Source: Mumia flava (GTDB taxonomy: Bacteria; Actinomycetota; Actinomycetes; Propionibacteriales; Nocardioidaceae). Taken from it: DNA of 64,000 nucleotides. Within the stretch, counting starts at the first letter, position 1, and each line of letters starts with the position of its first letter. Location of the stretch: contig NZ_PGEZ01000002.1 of assembly GCF_002797495.1 (NCBI RefSeq), positions 124,001-188,000 on the forward strand, read 5' to 3'. Made by a program: the position numbers and the translations under genes. Shown piece after piece: positions 27,560 through 37,312 of this stretch. The notes under the pieces were generated by a model that worked only from the letters and a program-made list of their open reading frames with translations, had not been told where the DNA came from and did no database searches.

Positions 27560-28909
27560 TCAGGCCAGGTCGAGGAAGCGGTGCAGCACCCGCGCGCCGA
27601 ACTCCAGCGCGTCGGTCGGGACCCGCTCGTCGATCCCGTGGAACAGCGCGGTGAAGTCCAGGTCCGACGGGAGCCGCAGCGGCGCGAAGCCGTACGACCG
27701 GATCCCGAGCCGGTCCCACGCCTTGGCGTCCGTGCCGCCCGACATGAGGTACGGCGCGACGGCCGCCTCGGGGTCCTCGGTGTGCAGCGACACGGTCATC
27801 GCGTCGACGAGGTCGCCCGCGAACGGGTACTCCAGGGCCGGCTGGACCGTGATCGGCTCGACCGTCACCCGCTCGCCGACGATCCGCTGCACCTCGGCGA
27901 CGAAGGTCTCCTGCTGTCCCGGCAGGTACCGACCGTCGACGGCGGCGCTCGCCTCCCCTGGCACGACGTTCACCTTGTAGCCCGCGTCGAGCATCGTCGG
28001 GTTGGTGATGTTGCGCAGACCCGCGCCGATCATCCGCGCCGCCGGGCCGATGTGTGCGAGCGTCGCGTCGTCGTCCGCGCCCGTATCCCCGGACAGCTCG
28101 CGGATCGTGTCGAGCAGCGTCCGCATCGACGGACCCGGGTCGGTCGGCCAGTCGTACGCCCCGATGGCCCGGACGGCCTCGGCGATCGCGGTGACCGGGT
28201 TGTCGGGCTGGATCATCGACCCGTGCCCGGCGGTGCCGACCGCGTGCAGCCGCATCCACGCGAGGCCCTTCTCCCCGGACTCGATCAGGTAGAGCCGACG
28301 GTCCCCCACGTACGTCGAGAACCCGCCGACCTCGCCCACCGCCTCCGTGACGCCCTCGAGCAGGTCGGGCCGCTCGGAGACGATCTGGTGCGCGCCGTGC
28401 AGGCTGCCGGCCTCCTCGTCGGCGGTGAACGCCAGCACGACCGTGCGCCGCGGGCGCATCCCGGCCCGCTGACGTGCCCGGACGACCGACAGCATCATCG
28501 CGTCGAAGTCCTTCATGTCGACCGCGCCGCGGCCGTGCAGGTAGCCGCCGTCGATCTCGCCGGAGAACGGGTCGTACCGCCAGTCCGACGCCTGCGCCGG
28601 CACCACGTCGAGGTGACCGTGCAGGAGCAGCGGCGGCAGCGACGGATCGGTGCCCTCCCACCGCGCCACCAGGTTCGTACGGCCCGGCGTGATCTCGACG
28701 ATCTCGGTCGCGATCCCGACCTCCTCGAGCAGCTCCGCGACGTACTCCGCCGCCTTGCGCTCCCCCGGGCCGGTGTCGTCGCCGACGTTCGTGGTGTCGA
28801 TCCGGATGAGGTTCCGGCAGATCTCGACGACCTCGGCCGCGACGTCGACCGGCTCCCCTCGGACGGAGGGGTTTCCGGTGGGCTCGTCGGCTGCGGTGTC
28901 ACGGCTCAT
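27560..28909 (-). CDS. M20 family metallopeptidase
   Basis: A 449-residue zinc-dependent aminoacylase or dipeptidase-like hydrolase. Metal ligands are visible in LLLHGHLDVVPA (His), GRGAVDMKDF (Asp) and FTADEEAGS (catalytic Glu-Glu); the dimerisation lid lies between about 200 and 330 (AVGTAGHGSMIQPDNP); the last ligand is His in ALFHGIDERV. It acts in the cytosol; the substrate is an N-acyl amino acid or peptide, not predictable. ATG 28909 is chosen; an in-frame ATG at 28918 adds three residues. It is divergent from tRNA-Leu. Confidence 0.9.
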   Translation of the reverse strand: MSRDTAADEPTGNPSVRGEPVDVAAEVVEICRNLIRIDTTNVGDDTGPGERKAAEYVAELLEEVGIATEIVEITPGRTNLVARWEGTDPSLPPLLLHGHLDVVPAQASDWRYDPFSGEIDGGYLHGRGAVDMKDFDAMMLSVVRARQRAGMRPRRTVVLAFTADEEAGSLHGAHQIVSERPDLLEGVTEAVGEVGGFSTYVGDRRLYLIESGEKGLAWMRLHAVGTAGHGSMIQPDNPVTAIAEAVRAIGAYDWPTDPGPSMRTLLDTIRELSGDTGADDDATLAHIGPAARMIGAGLRNITNPTMLDAGYKVNVVPGEASAAVDGRYLPGQQETFVAEVQRIVGERVTVEPITVQPALEYPFAGDLVDAMTVSLHTEDPEAAVAPYLMSGGTDAKAWDRLGIRSYGFAPLRLPSDLDFTALFHGIDERVPTDALEFGARVLHRFLDLA

Positions 28910-28995
28910 GTCCCCCATCCTGCCTGCCGCGCGACCGAAGGTCACCCGCTCCGCGTCGTGCGGGGTCGGCGTGGAGGCGCTCACCGGGGGTTTGC

Positions 28996-29001
28996 TAGAG
29001 T
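28996..29001 (+). promoter_or_regulatory. Probable -10 of the tRNA-Leu promoter
   Basis: TAGAGT lies 45 bases before the tRNA 5' end. A short hairpin, CGTGCC/GGCACG (29018-29033), lies in the leader and would be removed during maturation. Confidence 0.35.
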
Positions 29002-29046
29002 TCTTCTGCACGGTGAACGTGCCGCGAGGCACGCCATCGAGACCCT

Positions 29047-29132
29047 GTCCGGGTGGCGGAATAGGTAGACGCGCTAGCTTGAGGTGCTAGTGCCCGTATT
29101 AGGGCATGGGGGTTCAAGTCCCCCCTCGGACA
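29047..29132 (+). tRNA. tRNA-Leu (anticodon GAG)
   Basis: An 86-nt class II tRNA. The acceptor arms GTCCGGG and CTCGGAC pair in seven positions (one G-U), the D-arm contains TAGGTAGAC, the anticodon stem CTAGC/GCTAG frames loop TTGAGGT with anticodon GAG, the long variable arm is TGCCCGTATTAGGGCA, and the T-arm is GGGGGTTCAAGTCCCCC. The discriminator is A29132. The CCA end is not encoded. It reads CTC and CTT leucine codons. Confidence 0.97.
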
Positions 29133-29139
29133 CGCACAG

Positions 29140-29169
29140 AACCCCAGGGCGACCTGGGGTTTCTTGTTT
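29140..29169 (+). terminator. Intrinsic terminator of tRNA-Leu
   Basis: CCCCAGG (29142-29148), loop GCGA and CCTGGGG (29153-29159) are followed by TTTCTTGTTT. Two flanking A-T pairs extend the stem. This is the only classical U-tract terminator noticed in the window. Confidence 0.85.
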
Positions 29170-29249
29170 CCTGCGGCACTCGGGATGCATGTGCGCGTCG
29201 GCTCCGCCAGCATGAGGCGAGGACACCGCCTCTCGGGGCAGGAGCTGCC

Positions 29250-30701
29250 ATGAGCACGGAGACGGACCCGGCGCCGCGCACGGTCGCGAGGATGTCGCTC
29301 CCGACGCTGACCGCGATGGTCGTCGGCGGGATGGTGGGCGCGGGCGTGTTCTCGCTGCCCGCGCGCTTCGGTGTGGCGACGGGCATCCTCGGCTCCCTGA
29401 TCGCCTGGGCGATCGCCGGCACCGGCATGCTGATGCTCGCGTTCGTCTTCCAGAACCTCGCGATCCGCAAGCCGGACCTCGACTCCGGGGTCTACATCTA
29501 CGCGAAGGCCGGATTCGGGGACTACGCCGGCTTCAACTCGGCGATCGGCTTCTGGGCGAGCTCGATCGCCGGCAACACGTTCTACTGGGTCTTCATCACC
29601 GCGACGCTGGGCACGTTCTTCGACGGGTTCGGTGACGGCGACACGGTGCTCGCGGTGGCGCTGTCGACGGCGGGGGTCTGGGCCTTCCACACGATGATCG
29701 CCCGCGGCATCCGCGACGCCGCGATCATCAACCGGATCGTGACGGTCTTCAAGATCATCCCCATCCTCGTGTTCATCGTCGTGCTGTTCGTGAACTTCGA
29801 CGCGGAGGTGTTCGCCGACAACTGGACGGCCTACGACTACGGGGACCTGGGAGGTCTGAACGAGCAGGTCCGCAACACGATGCTGATCACGACGTTCGTG
29901 TTCATCGGGATCGAGGGCGCGAGCGTCTACTCCCGCTACGCGAAGCGGCGCAAGGACGTCGGTCGCGCGACGGTCCTGGGCTTCCTGAGCGTGCTGTCGA
30001 TCTTCGCCCTGGTGACCCTGTCGAGCTACTCGGTGGTCCCCCAGCCGGAGCTGGCGGACACGCGGCAGCCCTCGATGATCGGGGTCTTCGAGTCGGTGGT
30101 CGGAGAGTGGGGCGAGGTCTTCATCAGCGTCGCGGTGATCGTCTCGGTCCTGGGCGCGTACCTCGCGTGGACGCTGATGGCCGCCGAGGTGATGTACGTC
30201 CCGGCGCGCAGCGACGACTTCCCGGCGTTCCTGGGCCGCGAGAACGCCCACGGCACGCCGATCACCGCACTCGTCGTCACGTCGCTGGCCGTCCAGGGGC
30301 TGCTCGCAGCCACGCTGCTGCTGACCGATGCGTTGAACTTCATGCTCGACCTGAGCACGAGCCTGGCCCTCCTCCCGTACTTCCTGGCCGCTGCGTACGC
30401 GCTCAAGCTCGGGCTGACCGGGGAGGCGTACGACGGCGTCCCCGCCGCGGTGCGTCGCCGCGAGACGATCGTCGGCGGTGCCGCCACCGCCTACACGCTG
30501 TTCTTGTTCGACGCGGCCGGCCTGAAGTTCGTCCTGCTGATGACCGTGATCCTGGCGCCCGCGACGCTGCTCTACGTGAAGGCCCGCAGCGAGCGCGGGC
30601 AGCGGCTCTTCACCCCGACCGAGGTCGCCGTGTGCGCCGTGGTGGTGCTCGGCGGGCTGATCGGGGCGATCGGCCTGTGGACGGGCCGCATCACGATCTG
30701 A
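29250..30701 (+). CDS. arcD: Arginine/ornithine antiporter-type amino acid permease
   Basis: A 483-residue APC-superfamily transporter with about 12 membrane helices. The first helix carries the substrate-backbone motif [16 protein letters not shown], and [23 protein letters not shown] is typical of the basic amino acid antiporter (ArcD/YdgI) group. It precedes arginine deiminase by 46 bases on the same strand, so import of arginine in exchange for ornithine or citrulline is the likely role. ATG 29250 has GGAG at proper distance; upstream codons overlap tRNA and terminator and are not coding. Confidence 0.88.
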   Translation: MSTETDPAPRTVARMSLPTLTAMVVGGMVGAGVFSLPARFGVATGILGSLIAWAIAGTGMLMLAFVFQNLAIRKPDLDSGVYIYAKAGFGDYAGFNSAIGFWASSIAGNTFYWVFITATLGTFFDGFGDGDTVLAVALSTAGVWAFHTMIARGIRDAAIINRIVTVFKIIPILVFIVVLFVNFDAEVFADNWTAYDYGDLGGLNEQVRNTMLITTFVFIGIEGASVYSRYAKRRKDVGRATVLGFLSVLSIFALVTLSSYSVVPQPELADTRQPSMIGVFESVVGEWGEVFISVAVIVSVLGAYLAWTLMAAEVMYVPARSDDFPAFLGRENAHGTPITALVVTSLAVQGLLAATLLLTDALNFMLDLSTSLALLPYFLAAAYALKLGLTGEAYDGVPAAVRRRETIVGGAATAYTLFLFDAAGLKFVLLMTVILAPATLLYVKARSERGQRLFTPTEVAVCAVVVLGGLIGAIGLWTGRITI

Positions 30702-30747
30702 CCGCCGTGACCGCTCCCCCGTGCTCCGCAGAAGGAAGGATGACCCC

Positions 30748-31995
30748 ATGACCGTCTCTTCGACGTACGGCGTGCACTCCGAGGTGGGCCGGCTGCGCAA
30801 GGTCCTGGTCTGCCGTCCCGGTCTCGCGCACCGGCGGCTGACCCCCACGAACGCCGACGACCTCTTGTTCGACGACGTGATGTGGGTCGAGAACGCCCAG
30901 CGCGACCACGCCGACTTCGTGAACAAGCTGACGTCGCGGGGCGTCGAGGTGGTCGAGCTCCACGACCTGCTGGCCCGCACGGTGGCGGACCCGGCGGCGC
31001 GCGACTGGCTGCTCGACCGCAAGATCGTCGCCAACGAGGTCGGGTGGGGGCTGATGGACGGCACCCGGGCGTACCTCGAGTCGCTGGAGCCGACCCAGCT
31101 CGCGGATCTGCTGATCGGCGGGATGGCGACGACCGACCTCCCAGAGGACTTCCGCACCGACTTCCTGAGCATGGCCCGGGACTCGCCGGGCGTGCGCGAG
31201 TACCTGATGCCGCCGTTGCCGAACACGCTGTACACCCGCGACACGACCTGCTGGCTGTACGGCGGGCTGACGATGAATCCGCTGTTCTGGCCGGCGCGGC
31301 ACGACGAGACGCTGCTGATGAAGGCGATCTACACGTTCCACCCCGACTTCACGGGTTCGACGATCTGGTGGGGCGACCCGGAGCAGGAGTGGGGGCAGGC
31401 GACGTTCGAGGGCGGCGACATCATGCCGGTCGGCAACGGCGTGGTGCTGATGGGGATGAGCGAGCGGACGTCGCGGCAGGCGATCACGCAGGTCGCGAAG
31501 GCGCTGTTCGACCAGGGCGCCGCCGAGCAGGTGATCGTCGCCGGCATGCCGAAGCTGCGCGCCGCCATGCATCTCGACACCGTGTTCACCTTCGCCGACC
31601 GCGACGTCGTCACGCTCTACCCGCGGATCATGGACGCCGTCCGCACGTTCACCCTGCGACCCTCGGACACCGATCCCGGGATCGCCGTGACCGACGAGGA
31701 GGGCGAGCCCTTCACCGACGTGGTCGCCCGAGGACTGGGACTGGACAGCCTCCGGGTGATCGAGACCGGCGGTGACGTGTACGCGTCGGAACGCCAGCAG
31801 TGGGACTCCGGCAACAACGCCGTCGCGCTCGAGCCCGGGGTCGTGTTCACCTACGACCGCAACACGACGACCAACACCCTGCTGCGCAAGGCCGGCATCG
31901 AGGTCATCACGATCGTCGGGGCCGAGCTCGGTCGCGGCCGTGGCGGCGGTCACTGCATGACGTGCCCGATCGTGCGGGAGCCGGTCGCGTTCTGA
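30748..31995 (+). CDS. arcA: Arginine deiminase
   Basis: ArcA hydrolyses arginine to citrulline and ammonia. The 415-residue protein has the N-terminal family segment [18 protein letters not shown], the substrate-binding [17 protein letters not shown] and RTSRQA, the catalytic His in MHLDTVFTF, and the nucleophile Cys403 in [12 protein letters not shown], matching Cys406 of the Pseudomonas enzyme. ATG 30748 is preceded by GAAGGAAGG. It is co-transcribed with arcD. The usual arcB and arcC genes are not adjacent, so citrulline must be used elsewhere or excreted. Confidence 0.95.
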   Translation: MTVSSTYGVHSEVGRLRKVLVCRPGLAHRRLTPTNADDLLFDDVMWVENAQRDHADFVNKLTSRGVEVVELHDLLARTVADPAARDWLLDRKIVANEVGWGLMDGTRAYLESLEPTQLADLLIGGMATTDLPEDFRTDFLSMARDSPGVREYLMPPLPNTLYTRDTTCWLYGGLTMNPLFWPARHDETLLMKAIYTFHPDFTGSTIWWGDPEQEWGQATFEGGDIMPVGNGVVLMGMSERTSRQAITQVAKALFDQGAAEQVIVAGMPKLRAAMHLDTVFTFADRDVVTLYPRIMDAVRTFTLRPSDTDPGIAVTDEEGEPFTDVVARGLGLDSLRVIETGGDVYASERQQWDSGNNAVALEPGVVFTYDRNTTTNTLLRKAGIEVITIVGAELGRGRGGGHCMTCPIVREPVAF

Positions 31996-32004
31996 CGGCG
32001 CCGC

Positions 32005-32010
32005 TAGGGT
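32005..32010 (+). promoter_or_regulatory. Leaderless-type -10 of the FUSC gene
   Basis: TAGGGT lies six bases before ATG 32017, only ten bases after the arcA stop. Confidence 0.5.
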
Positions 32011-32016
32011 CGCCGG

Positions 32017-33114
32017 ATGAGCACGACCGAGGCCCCGAACGGCGCTCGACGGCCGCTGCGGGCCCTGGAGCGGTTCTGGGGGATGCATCCACGCCTGTCG
32101 ATGGCGATCAAGGGGGCCGTGGCTGCCGCGCTGGCCTGGTTCGTCGCGCACCTCCTCCCCGCACCGCTGTCCGACTACGCCTACTACGCACCGCTCGGCG
32201 CGGTGGTCGCGACGGCCTACACCGTCGTCGCGTCCGTCCGGGACTCGGTGCGCACCGTCGCCGCGATCGCCGTCGGAGCCGCGATCGCGCAGCTCGTCGA
32301 GGTCGCCGGTCTGCCGAGCGTGGTCGGCGTCGCCGTCGTGGTCGTCCTCGCGATCCTGGCCGCGGGGTGGCCGTGGTTCGCCGACGCGCGCGCCTGGGTG
32401 GTGACGTCCGCGCTGTTCGTCCTGATCCTGGGCCGCGCCGACGCCATCGGGTACGCGGGCTCGTACACCGCGCTCGTCGCTCTCGGAGCCGCGATCGGGA
32501 CCGCGGTGAACGCGGTGCTGCCGCCGCTCATGCTGCTCCCGACCAGCGCCGAGCTCGACCGGCTCCGGGACACCCTCGTCGACCAGCTCGACGACCTGAG
32601 GGACGGCCTCAGCGCCGACGAGGCACCGTCCCCGGACGAGTGGCGCGCACGCGAGCGCGAGATCCGTCCGGTCGCCGCGCGGGCCCGCCAGGCCGTCGAC
32701 TGGAGCCGCGACGCCGCCCGGGCGAACCCGCGGGCGCGACGCAACGCCCGCTGGGTCTCCTCGGTGACCGGTCGCGCCGACGCGCTGGAGACGTCGGCCG
32801 AGGTCGTGGACGACCTGACCCGCATGGTGGTCCGCTGGGAGAGCCGGGACCGGCACGACCTGGCGTTCGGGCAGGCGCTGCGCCCGCTGGTCGCGGACGC
32901 CTTGGACGCCTACGCGTCGGCCCTGCGCACGACCGACGACGCTACGGCGGACCCAGGCGCGCTCGACCGGCTGCAGGAGGCGACCGACGCCCTGCACCGC
33001 GCCGTGCGGGCCCGCCGCTCCGAGGTCGGTGCGGACACCTTCGTCGCCGGGACGGTCGTCCTCGCCCTCGGGCGCGCCGGGGCCGCCCTCGGGCGGCACG
33101 AACCCGCCCCGTGA
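32017..33114 (+). CDS. FUSC family membrane protein
   Basis: A 365-residue protein whose N-terminal half has about six hydrophobic segments (residues 30-50, 58-75, 80-95, 100-120, 125-145, 150-175), with LSMAIKGAVAAALAWFVAHLL and YYAPLGAVVATAYTV resembling the fusaric-acid-resistance/aromatic acid exporter fold. The C-terminal 180 residues are a charged helical domain. The substrate is not predictable. ATG 32017 lies six bases after TAGGGT, so it has its own leaderless promoter. It converges on the GyrI-like gene with nine bases between. Confidence 0.85.
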   Translation: MSTTEAPNGARRPLRALERFWGMHPRLSMAIKGAVAAALAWFVAHLLPAPLSDYAYYAPLGAVVATAYTVVASVRDSVRTVAAIAVGAAIAQLVEVAGLPSVVGVAVVVVLAILAAGWPWFADARAWVVTSALFVLILGRADAIGYAGSYTALVALGAAIGTAVNAVLPPLMLLPTSAELDRLRDTLVDQLDDLRDGLSADEAPSPDEWRAREREIRPVAARARQAVDWSRDAARANPRARRNARWVSSVTGRADALETSAEVVDDLTRMVVRWESRDRHDLAFGQALRPLVADALDAYASALRTTDDATADPGALDRLQEATDALHRAVRARRSEVGADTFVAGTVVLALGRAGAALGRHEPAP

Positions 33115-33123
33115 CGCCGCGGG

Positions 33124-33765
33124 CTACTCCCCCGGCCCGCGCGGGGTGGGCACCGGTCGTACGGGCTGGCGCAGGATCGTGCGTCGCTTCTCGACGGAGA
33201 CCCTGCGGAAGTCGCTGAGGTAGATCTCGTGGTGCTTGCCGGTCATCGCGAGACCCTCACCGGGGATGAACTCGTCGTGCATCCGGGCGAGCACGGCGCC
33301 CTCGTCGTCGAACGCCCCGACGTGCAGGGTCTGCACGCAGGTCCCCTCGTCCAGCGATTCCAGACGGACGTCGTCCAGCCGCGCCGCCGGACCCTTCGTC
33401 CGGGCGCGCTCCACCGCACCGGCGACCATGGCCGGACCGAGCCAGCCGGGAACCATGATCATCAGCGTCCAGTCCCAGCGGGACTTGTCCCGCGCCGTGG
33501 TGAAGGCAGCGGGGTCGTCGGCCCTCCACAGGCCCTCCAGCGGAGGGACGACATAGTCGCGTCCGAGGTCGTCCTTGCTCGCGAACTTCAGGGCGTACGC
33601 CACCGGGTAGAGCGCCTCGACCGCCGCGACGAACGCCGGAGTGTTCGGGTCTCCGTGGCCGTCGATCGCGAGGTACGTCTGAGGAGGGACGTCGAGGACC
33701 ACGAACCGTCCGCGGGGGGCCCGACAGGAGTCGAGAGATCGCTTGAAGTCGACCTTGTCCGCCAT
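33124..33765 (-). CDS. GyrI-like domain protein
   Basis: A 213-residue cytosolic protein of the GyrI-like small-molecule-binding family (relatives of SbmC and of the ligand domain of AraC/MerR regulators) without a DNA-binding domain. Typical segments are VLDVPPQTYLAIDGHGDPNTPAFVAAVEALY and the C-terminal KHHEIYLSDFRRVSVEKRRTILRQP, the latter common to the actinobacterial subgroup. Some members hydrolyse or sequester drugs; the role here is unknown. ATG 33765 has GAGGGG upstream. Confidence 0.88.
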   Translation of the reverse strand: MADKVDFKRSLDSCRAPRGRFVVLDVPPQTYLAIDGHGDPNTPAFVAAVEALYPVAYALKFASKDDLGRDYVVPPLEGLWRADDPAAFTTARDKSRWDWTLMIMVPGWLGPAMVAGAVERARTKGPAARLDDVRLESLDEGTCVQTLHVGAFDDEGAVLARMHDEFIPGEGLAMTGKHHEIYLSDFRRVSVEKRRTILRQPVRPVPTPRGPGE

Positions 33766-33788
33766 CGGGCCCCTCGCTGGACGTCGCT

Positions 33789-34556
33789 CTACCTGCGCTT
33801 CACCGCCATCGTGAACCGGTCCATCTTGAACGTCCGGGTCACGCCGCCGGTGGACACGATCTCGAAACCGTACCCGACCTGGCCGACGGTGACGCGCGGC
33901 GACAGCAGTCCCCGCCGCTTGGCGTCGCGGATCGTCGCGAGGACCTTCGTGGTGCCCTTCCTGTAGTTGCGCTTCGGCACGTACGCGATGTAGCTCGAGT
34001 CTCGCCGGCTGGTCGCCCAGACCGTCCAGGACCGTCCACCGATCTTCACGTTGCGCGCGCGGACCGAGCCCGCGGGACGCTGCCGACGGTTGTGGGTCCA
34101 GATCATCAGCTCGTGCTCGCCCGGGACGCCGTTGAGCCAGACGTCGTACGCGGCGTTGTAGATGCCGGCCTTCGGGGCACGGTGCTGGTGACGCGCCCGG
34201 ATCCTGGTGAACGTCTTGAGCCGGGGCTCGCGGCCGGTCGACCAGTTGTGCCAGTCGCGGTGCACGTTCGGGTACGTCTTGACGGCGCCGTCACCGCGCC
34301 GGTTGTCCATCCGCGCGCGGACCTTCCAGTTGCCCTTGCTGCAGACGAAGATCTTCTGACGGACGTTGTAGCCGCCGGCGTTCCAGCCGTTGTTGGCCAC
34401 GACGTACTTCCCGCGGAACCACATCGCGCTGAGATCGGTGGTGGTCCACTTCGCGTTCGCGCCGCAGGTGCTCGCGGCCGCGGACGACGTCGTCGCTGCG
34501 ACCAGTAGGGGGGCTGCCAGCGTGACGGCTGCCAGCCAGGCCAGGACTCGCTTCAT
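33789..34556 (-). CDS. Secreted GH12-like glycoside hydrolase
   Basis: A 255-residue exported protein. The signal peptide is MKRVLAWLAAVTLAAPLLV..., cleaved near residue 28. The mature part follows the GH12 beta-jelly-roll pattern: YVVANNGWNAGGY, NAAYDVWLNG, GEHELMIWTH with the nucleophile candidate Glu149, and VGYGFEIV with the acid/base candidate Glu232. GH12 enzymes cleave beta-1,4-glucans or xyloglucan. Two cysteines (31, 72) may form a disulfide. It is unusually basic for a GH12. The start ATG 34556 gives the best signal peptide; TTG 34568 is possible. It is divergent from glgP. Confidence 0.72.
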   Translation of the reverse strand: MKRVLAWLAAVTLAAPLLVAATTSSAAASTCGANAKWTTTDLSAMWFRGKYVVANNGWNAGGYNVRQKIFVCSKGNWKVRARMDNRRGDGAVKTYPNVHRDWHNWSTGREPRLKTFTRIRARHQHRAPKAGIYNAAYDVWLNGVPGEHELMIWTHNRRQRPAGSVRARNVKIGGRSWTVWATSRRDSSYIAYVPKRNYRKGTTKVLATIRDAKRRGLLSPRVTVGQVGYGFEIVSTGGVTRTFKMDRFTMAVKRR

Positions 34557-34716
34557 GTGAAAGATCAACTACCTTCCCGGTGTCGTGAGGGACGACGGTC
34601 ACCCGGGGGGTTGTGACACGACGATCGACTCCGGCGAGAGTACGTCGAAGATGCCGCTGTGGCGAGCCCCTCGGACCTGCAGCCCACGGGCGCCTGCCGA
34701 GGCCCGGCACGCGCAC

Positions 34717-34722
34717 TACAGT
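34717..34722 (+). promoter_or_regulatory. Leaderless-type -10 of glgP
   Basis: TACAGT lies seven bases before GTG 34730; no ribosome-binding site. Confidence 0.5.
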
Positions 34723-34729
34723 CGCAACC

Positions 34730-37312
34730 GTGAAGGCATGGCGTCGGTTCACCGTCCGTCCGCAGTTGCCCGAAGCACTCGGGGCGCTCGCGGAGCTGTC
34801 CACCAATCTGCGCTGGTCCTGGGACGCCCGCACCCAGGCCCTGTTCGCGCGGATCGACCCCGAGGCGTGGGAGCGCACGGGGCACGACCCGGTCGGTCTG
34901 CTCGGCGAGGTCGGGGCAGATCGGCTGGCCGAGCTCGAGCACGACGGCGACTTCCGTGCCGAGCTGGACGCGACGGCCGACGACCTCCGCAACTACCTCG
35001 CCAAGCCCCGGTGGTTCCAGCACCAGGAGGACGCCGGCGCTGCGCTGCCCGATCTGGTCGCCTACTTCTCGATGGAGTTCGGCGTCACCGAGGTCCTCCC
35101 GATCTACTCGGGCGGCCTCGGGATCCTCGCCGGCGACCACCTCAAGGCCGCCTCGGACCTCGGCGTCCCCCTGATCGGCGTGGGCCTGCTGTACCGCTCG
35201 GGCTACTTCCGCCAGTCCCTGGACCGCTCGGGCTGGCAGGTCGAGCGCTACCCGGCCCTCGACCCCCAGGGTCTCCCCCTGCGGCTGCTCGCCGACGACG
35301 ACGGGCCGGTCCACGTCGACGTCGCGATGCCGGGTGACCGCACCCTCACGGCCCGGGTCTGGGTCGCGCAGGTCGGCCGCGTCCCGTTGCTGCTGCTCGA
35401 CTCGGACATGCCGCAGAACGACGCCGAGCTGCGCGCGGTCACCGACCGGTTGTACGGAGGGGGCCAGGACCAGCGGATCCGGCAGGAGATCCTCGCGGGG
35501 ATCGGCGGTGTCCGAGCCGTCCGCGCCTACACCCGCATCCTCGGGACCGGCGATCCGACCGTGTTCCACATGAACGAGGGACACGCCGGCTTCCTCGGTC
35601 TCGAGCGGGTCCGCGAGCTGCTGTCCGACCCGGCGGTCGACGTCGACCTCGACACCGCCCTGGCCGCGGTCCGCGCCAGCACGGTGTTCACGACCCACAC
35701 GCCGGTCGACGCCGGCATCGACCGGTTCCCGGTCGACCTGGTCCGGCACTACTTCGGCGGCCCGGAGGGCGCCTCGACGCTGCTCGGGGGGATCCCGCTC
35801 GAGCGGATCCTGGCGCTCGGCGCGGAGGACGACCCCGGCGTGTTCAACATGGCGCACATGGGCCTGCGCCTGGGCGAGCGCTCCAACGGTGTCTCCCGGC
35901 TGCACGGCCACGTCAGCCGGGCGATGTTCAACGGGCTGTGGCCCGGCTTCGACGCCGAGGAGGTGCCGATCGGCTCGATCACGAACGGCGTGCACGCGCC
36001 GACGTGGGCGGCCCGACCGTGGTTCGAGCTCGCCGAGCGGATCGTGGAGCCTGAGCAGCTCGAGGAGGCTCGCGGCTGGGAGCGGATCCAGGACGTCGAC
36101 GTCGCCGAGCTGTGGCAGATCCGCAACGACCTGCGCGCCACGCTCGTCGAGGACGTCCGCGCCCGCGTCCGCCGGTCGTGGCTCGAGCGCGGGTCCAGCG
36201 AGGCCGAGCTGACGTGGGTCGAGGACGCGTTCGACCCCGGTGCTCTCACGATCGGCTTCGCGCGGCGCGTCCCGACGTACAAGCGACTGACGCTGATGCT
36301 GCGCGATCCCGAGCGTCTGCGCGCGATCCTGCTCGACGAGCAGCGACCGGTCCAGCTGATCGTCGCGGGCAAGGCGCACCCGAACGACCAGGGGGGCAAG
36401 GAGCTGATCCAGCAGATGGTGCACTTCGCCGACGAGGCCGACGTCCGGCACCGGATCGTGTTCCTGCCGGACTACGACATGTCGATGGCGCGCGAGCTCT
36501 ACGCCGGCTGCGACGTCTGGCTGAACAACCCGCAGCGCCCCCTGGAGGCCTGCGGCACGTCCGGAATGAAGTCGGCCCTGAACGGCGGGCTCAACCTGTC
36601 GATCATGGACGGCTGGTGGGACGAGTGGTACGACGGCGTGAACGGCTGGGCGATCCCCACGGCCGACGGCGTCGCCGACGACGACCGGCGTGACGATCTC
36701 GAGGCGTCCGCGCTGTACGACATCCTCGAGCGCGACGTCGTCCCGACGTTCTACGACCGCGACGCCGCCGGTGTCCCCCAGGCCTGGATGGCGCGGGTGC
36801 GGCACACCCTCGAGACCCTCGGTCCGAAGGTGCTGGCCTCGCGGATGGTGCACGACTACGTCACGACGCTCTACGCTCCCGCCGCGGCGGCCGGAGCGAC
36901 GGTGCGGGCGGACGACTTCGCCGGCGCTCGCGCCCTGGCGGACCACCGTACGAAGGTGCGCGACGCGTGGCCGTCGGTGCGGGTCCTGAACGTCGATGCG
37001 TCCGGGCTGCCGGACACGCCCGTGCTCGGTGCGCAGGTGACGGTGTCCGCCCAGGTGGATCTCGACGGGCTCGACCCGGCCGAGGTCGTCGTCCAGTGCG
37101 TCGTGGGGCGGGCCGACTCCGACGACGTGCTGCACGACCCGGCGGCCGTGTCGATGGATCGCACCGGCTCCGACGGCGCGCGCCACACCTACACCGTCGA
37201 CGTGGAGCTCCCGATGGCCGGATCGATCGGCTACACCGTGCGGGTCCTCCCCCACCATGCGCTCCTCGCCACCGACGCCGACGAGGGCCTGGTCAGCTAC
37301 CCCGCGCGGTGA
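34730..37312 (+). CDS. glgP: Alpha-glucan phosphorylase
   Basis: This PLP enzyme releases glucose-1-phosphate from glycogen or maltodextrins. The 860-residue protein belongs to the actinobacterial/archaeal-type group with an N-terminal DUF3417 domain (LAELSTNLRWSWDARTQ, about 1-120). The catalytic part has YFSMEFGVTEVLPIYSGGLGILAGD, NEGHAGFL and the PLP-lysine motif EACGTSGMK (Lys about 613). GTG 34730 follows TACAGT by seven bases. The last 20 bases overlap the 3' end of the convergent CPBP gene. A secreted GH12-like gene is divergent upstream, but no glycogen synthesis gene is adjacent. Confidence 0.94.
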   Translation: MKAWRRFTVRPQLPEALGALAELSTNLRWSWDARTQALFARIDPEAWERTGHDPVGLLGEVGADRLAELEHDGDFRAELDATADDLRNYLAKPRWFQHQEDAGAALPDLVAYFSMEFGVTEVLPIYSGGLGILAGDHLKAASDLGVPLIGVGLLYRSGYFRQSLDRSGWQVERYPALDPQGLPLRLLADDDGPVHVDVAMPGDRTLTARVWVAQVGRVPLLLLDSDMPQNDAELRAVTDRLYGGGQDQRIRQEILAGIGGVRAVRAYTRILGTGDPTVFHMNEGHAGFLGLERVRELLSDPAVDVDLDTALAAVRASTVFTTHTPVDAGIDRFPVDLVRHYFGGPEGASTLLGGIPLERILALGAEDDPGVFNMAHMGLRLGERSNGVSRLHGHVSRAMFNGLWPGFDAEEVPIGSITNGVHAPTWAARPWFELAERIVEPEQLEEARGWERIQDVDVAELWQIRNDLRATLVEDVRARVRRSWLERGSSEAELTWVEDAFDPGALTIGFARRVPTYKRLTLMLRDPERLRAILLDEQRPVQLIVAGKAHPNDQGGKELIQQMVHFADEADVRHRIVFLPDYDMSMARELYAGCDVWLNNPQRPLEACGTSGMKSALNGGLNLSIMDGWWDEWYDGVNGWAIPTADGVADDDRRDDLEASALYDILERDVVPTFYDRDAAGVPQAWMARVRHTLETLGPKVLASRMVHDYVTTLYAPAAAAGATVRADDFAGARALADHRTKVRDAWPSVRVLNVDASGLPDTPVLGAQVTVSAQVDLDGLDPAEVVVQCVVGRADSDDVLHDPAAVSMDRTGSDGARHTYTVDVELPMAGSIGYTVRVLPHHALLATDADEGLVSYPAR

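Noticed and set aside
28919-29046. Possible further RNA genes beside tRNA-Leu
   Set aside because: Only a short leader hairpin and a promoter-like hexamer were found; no second cloverleaf.
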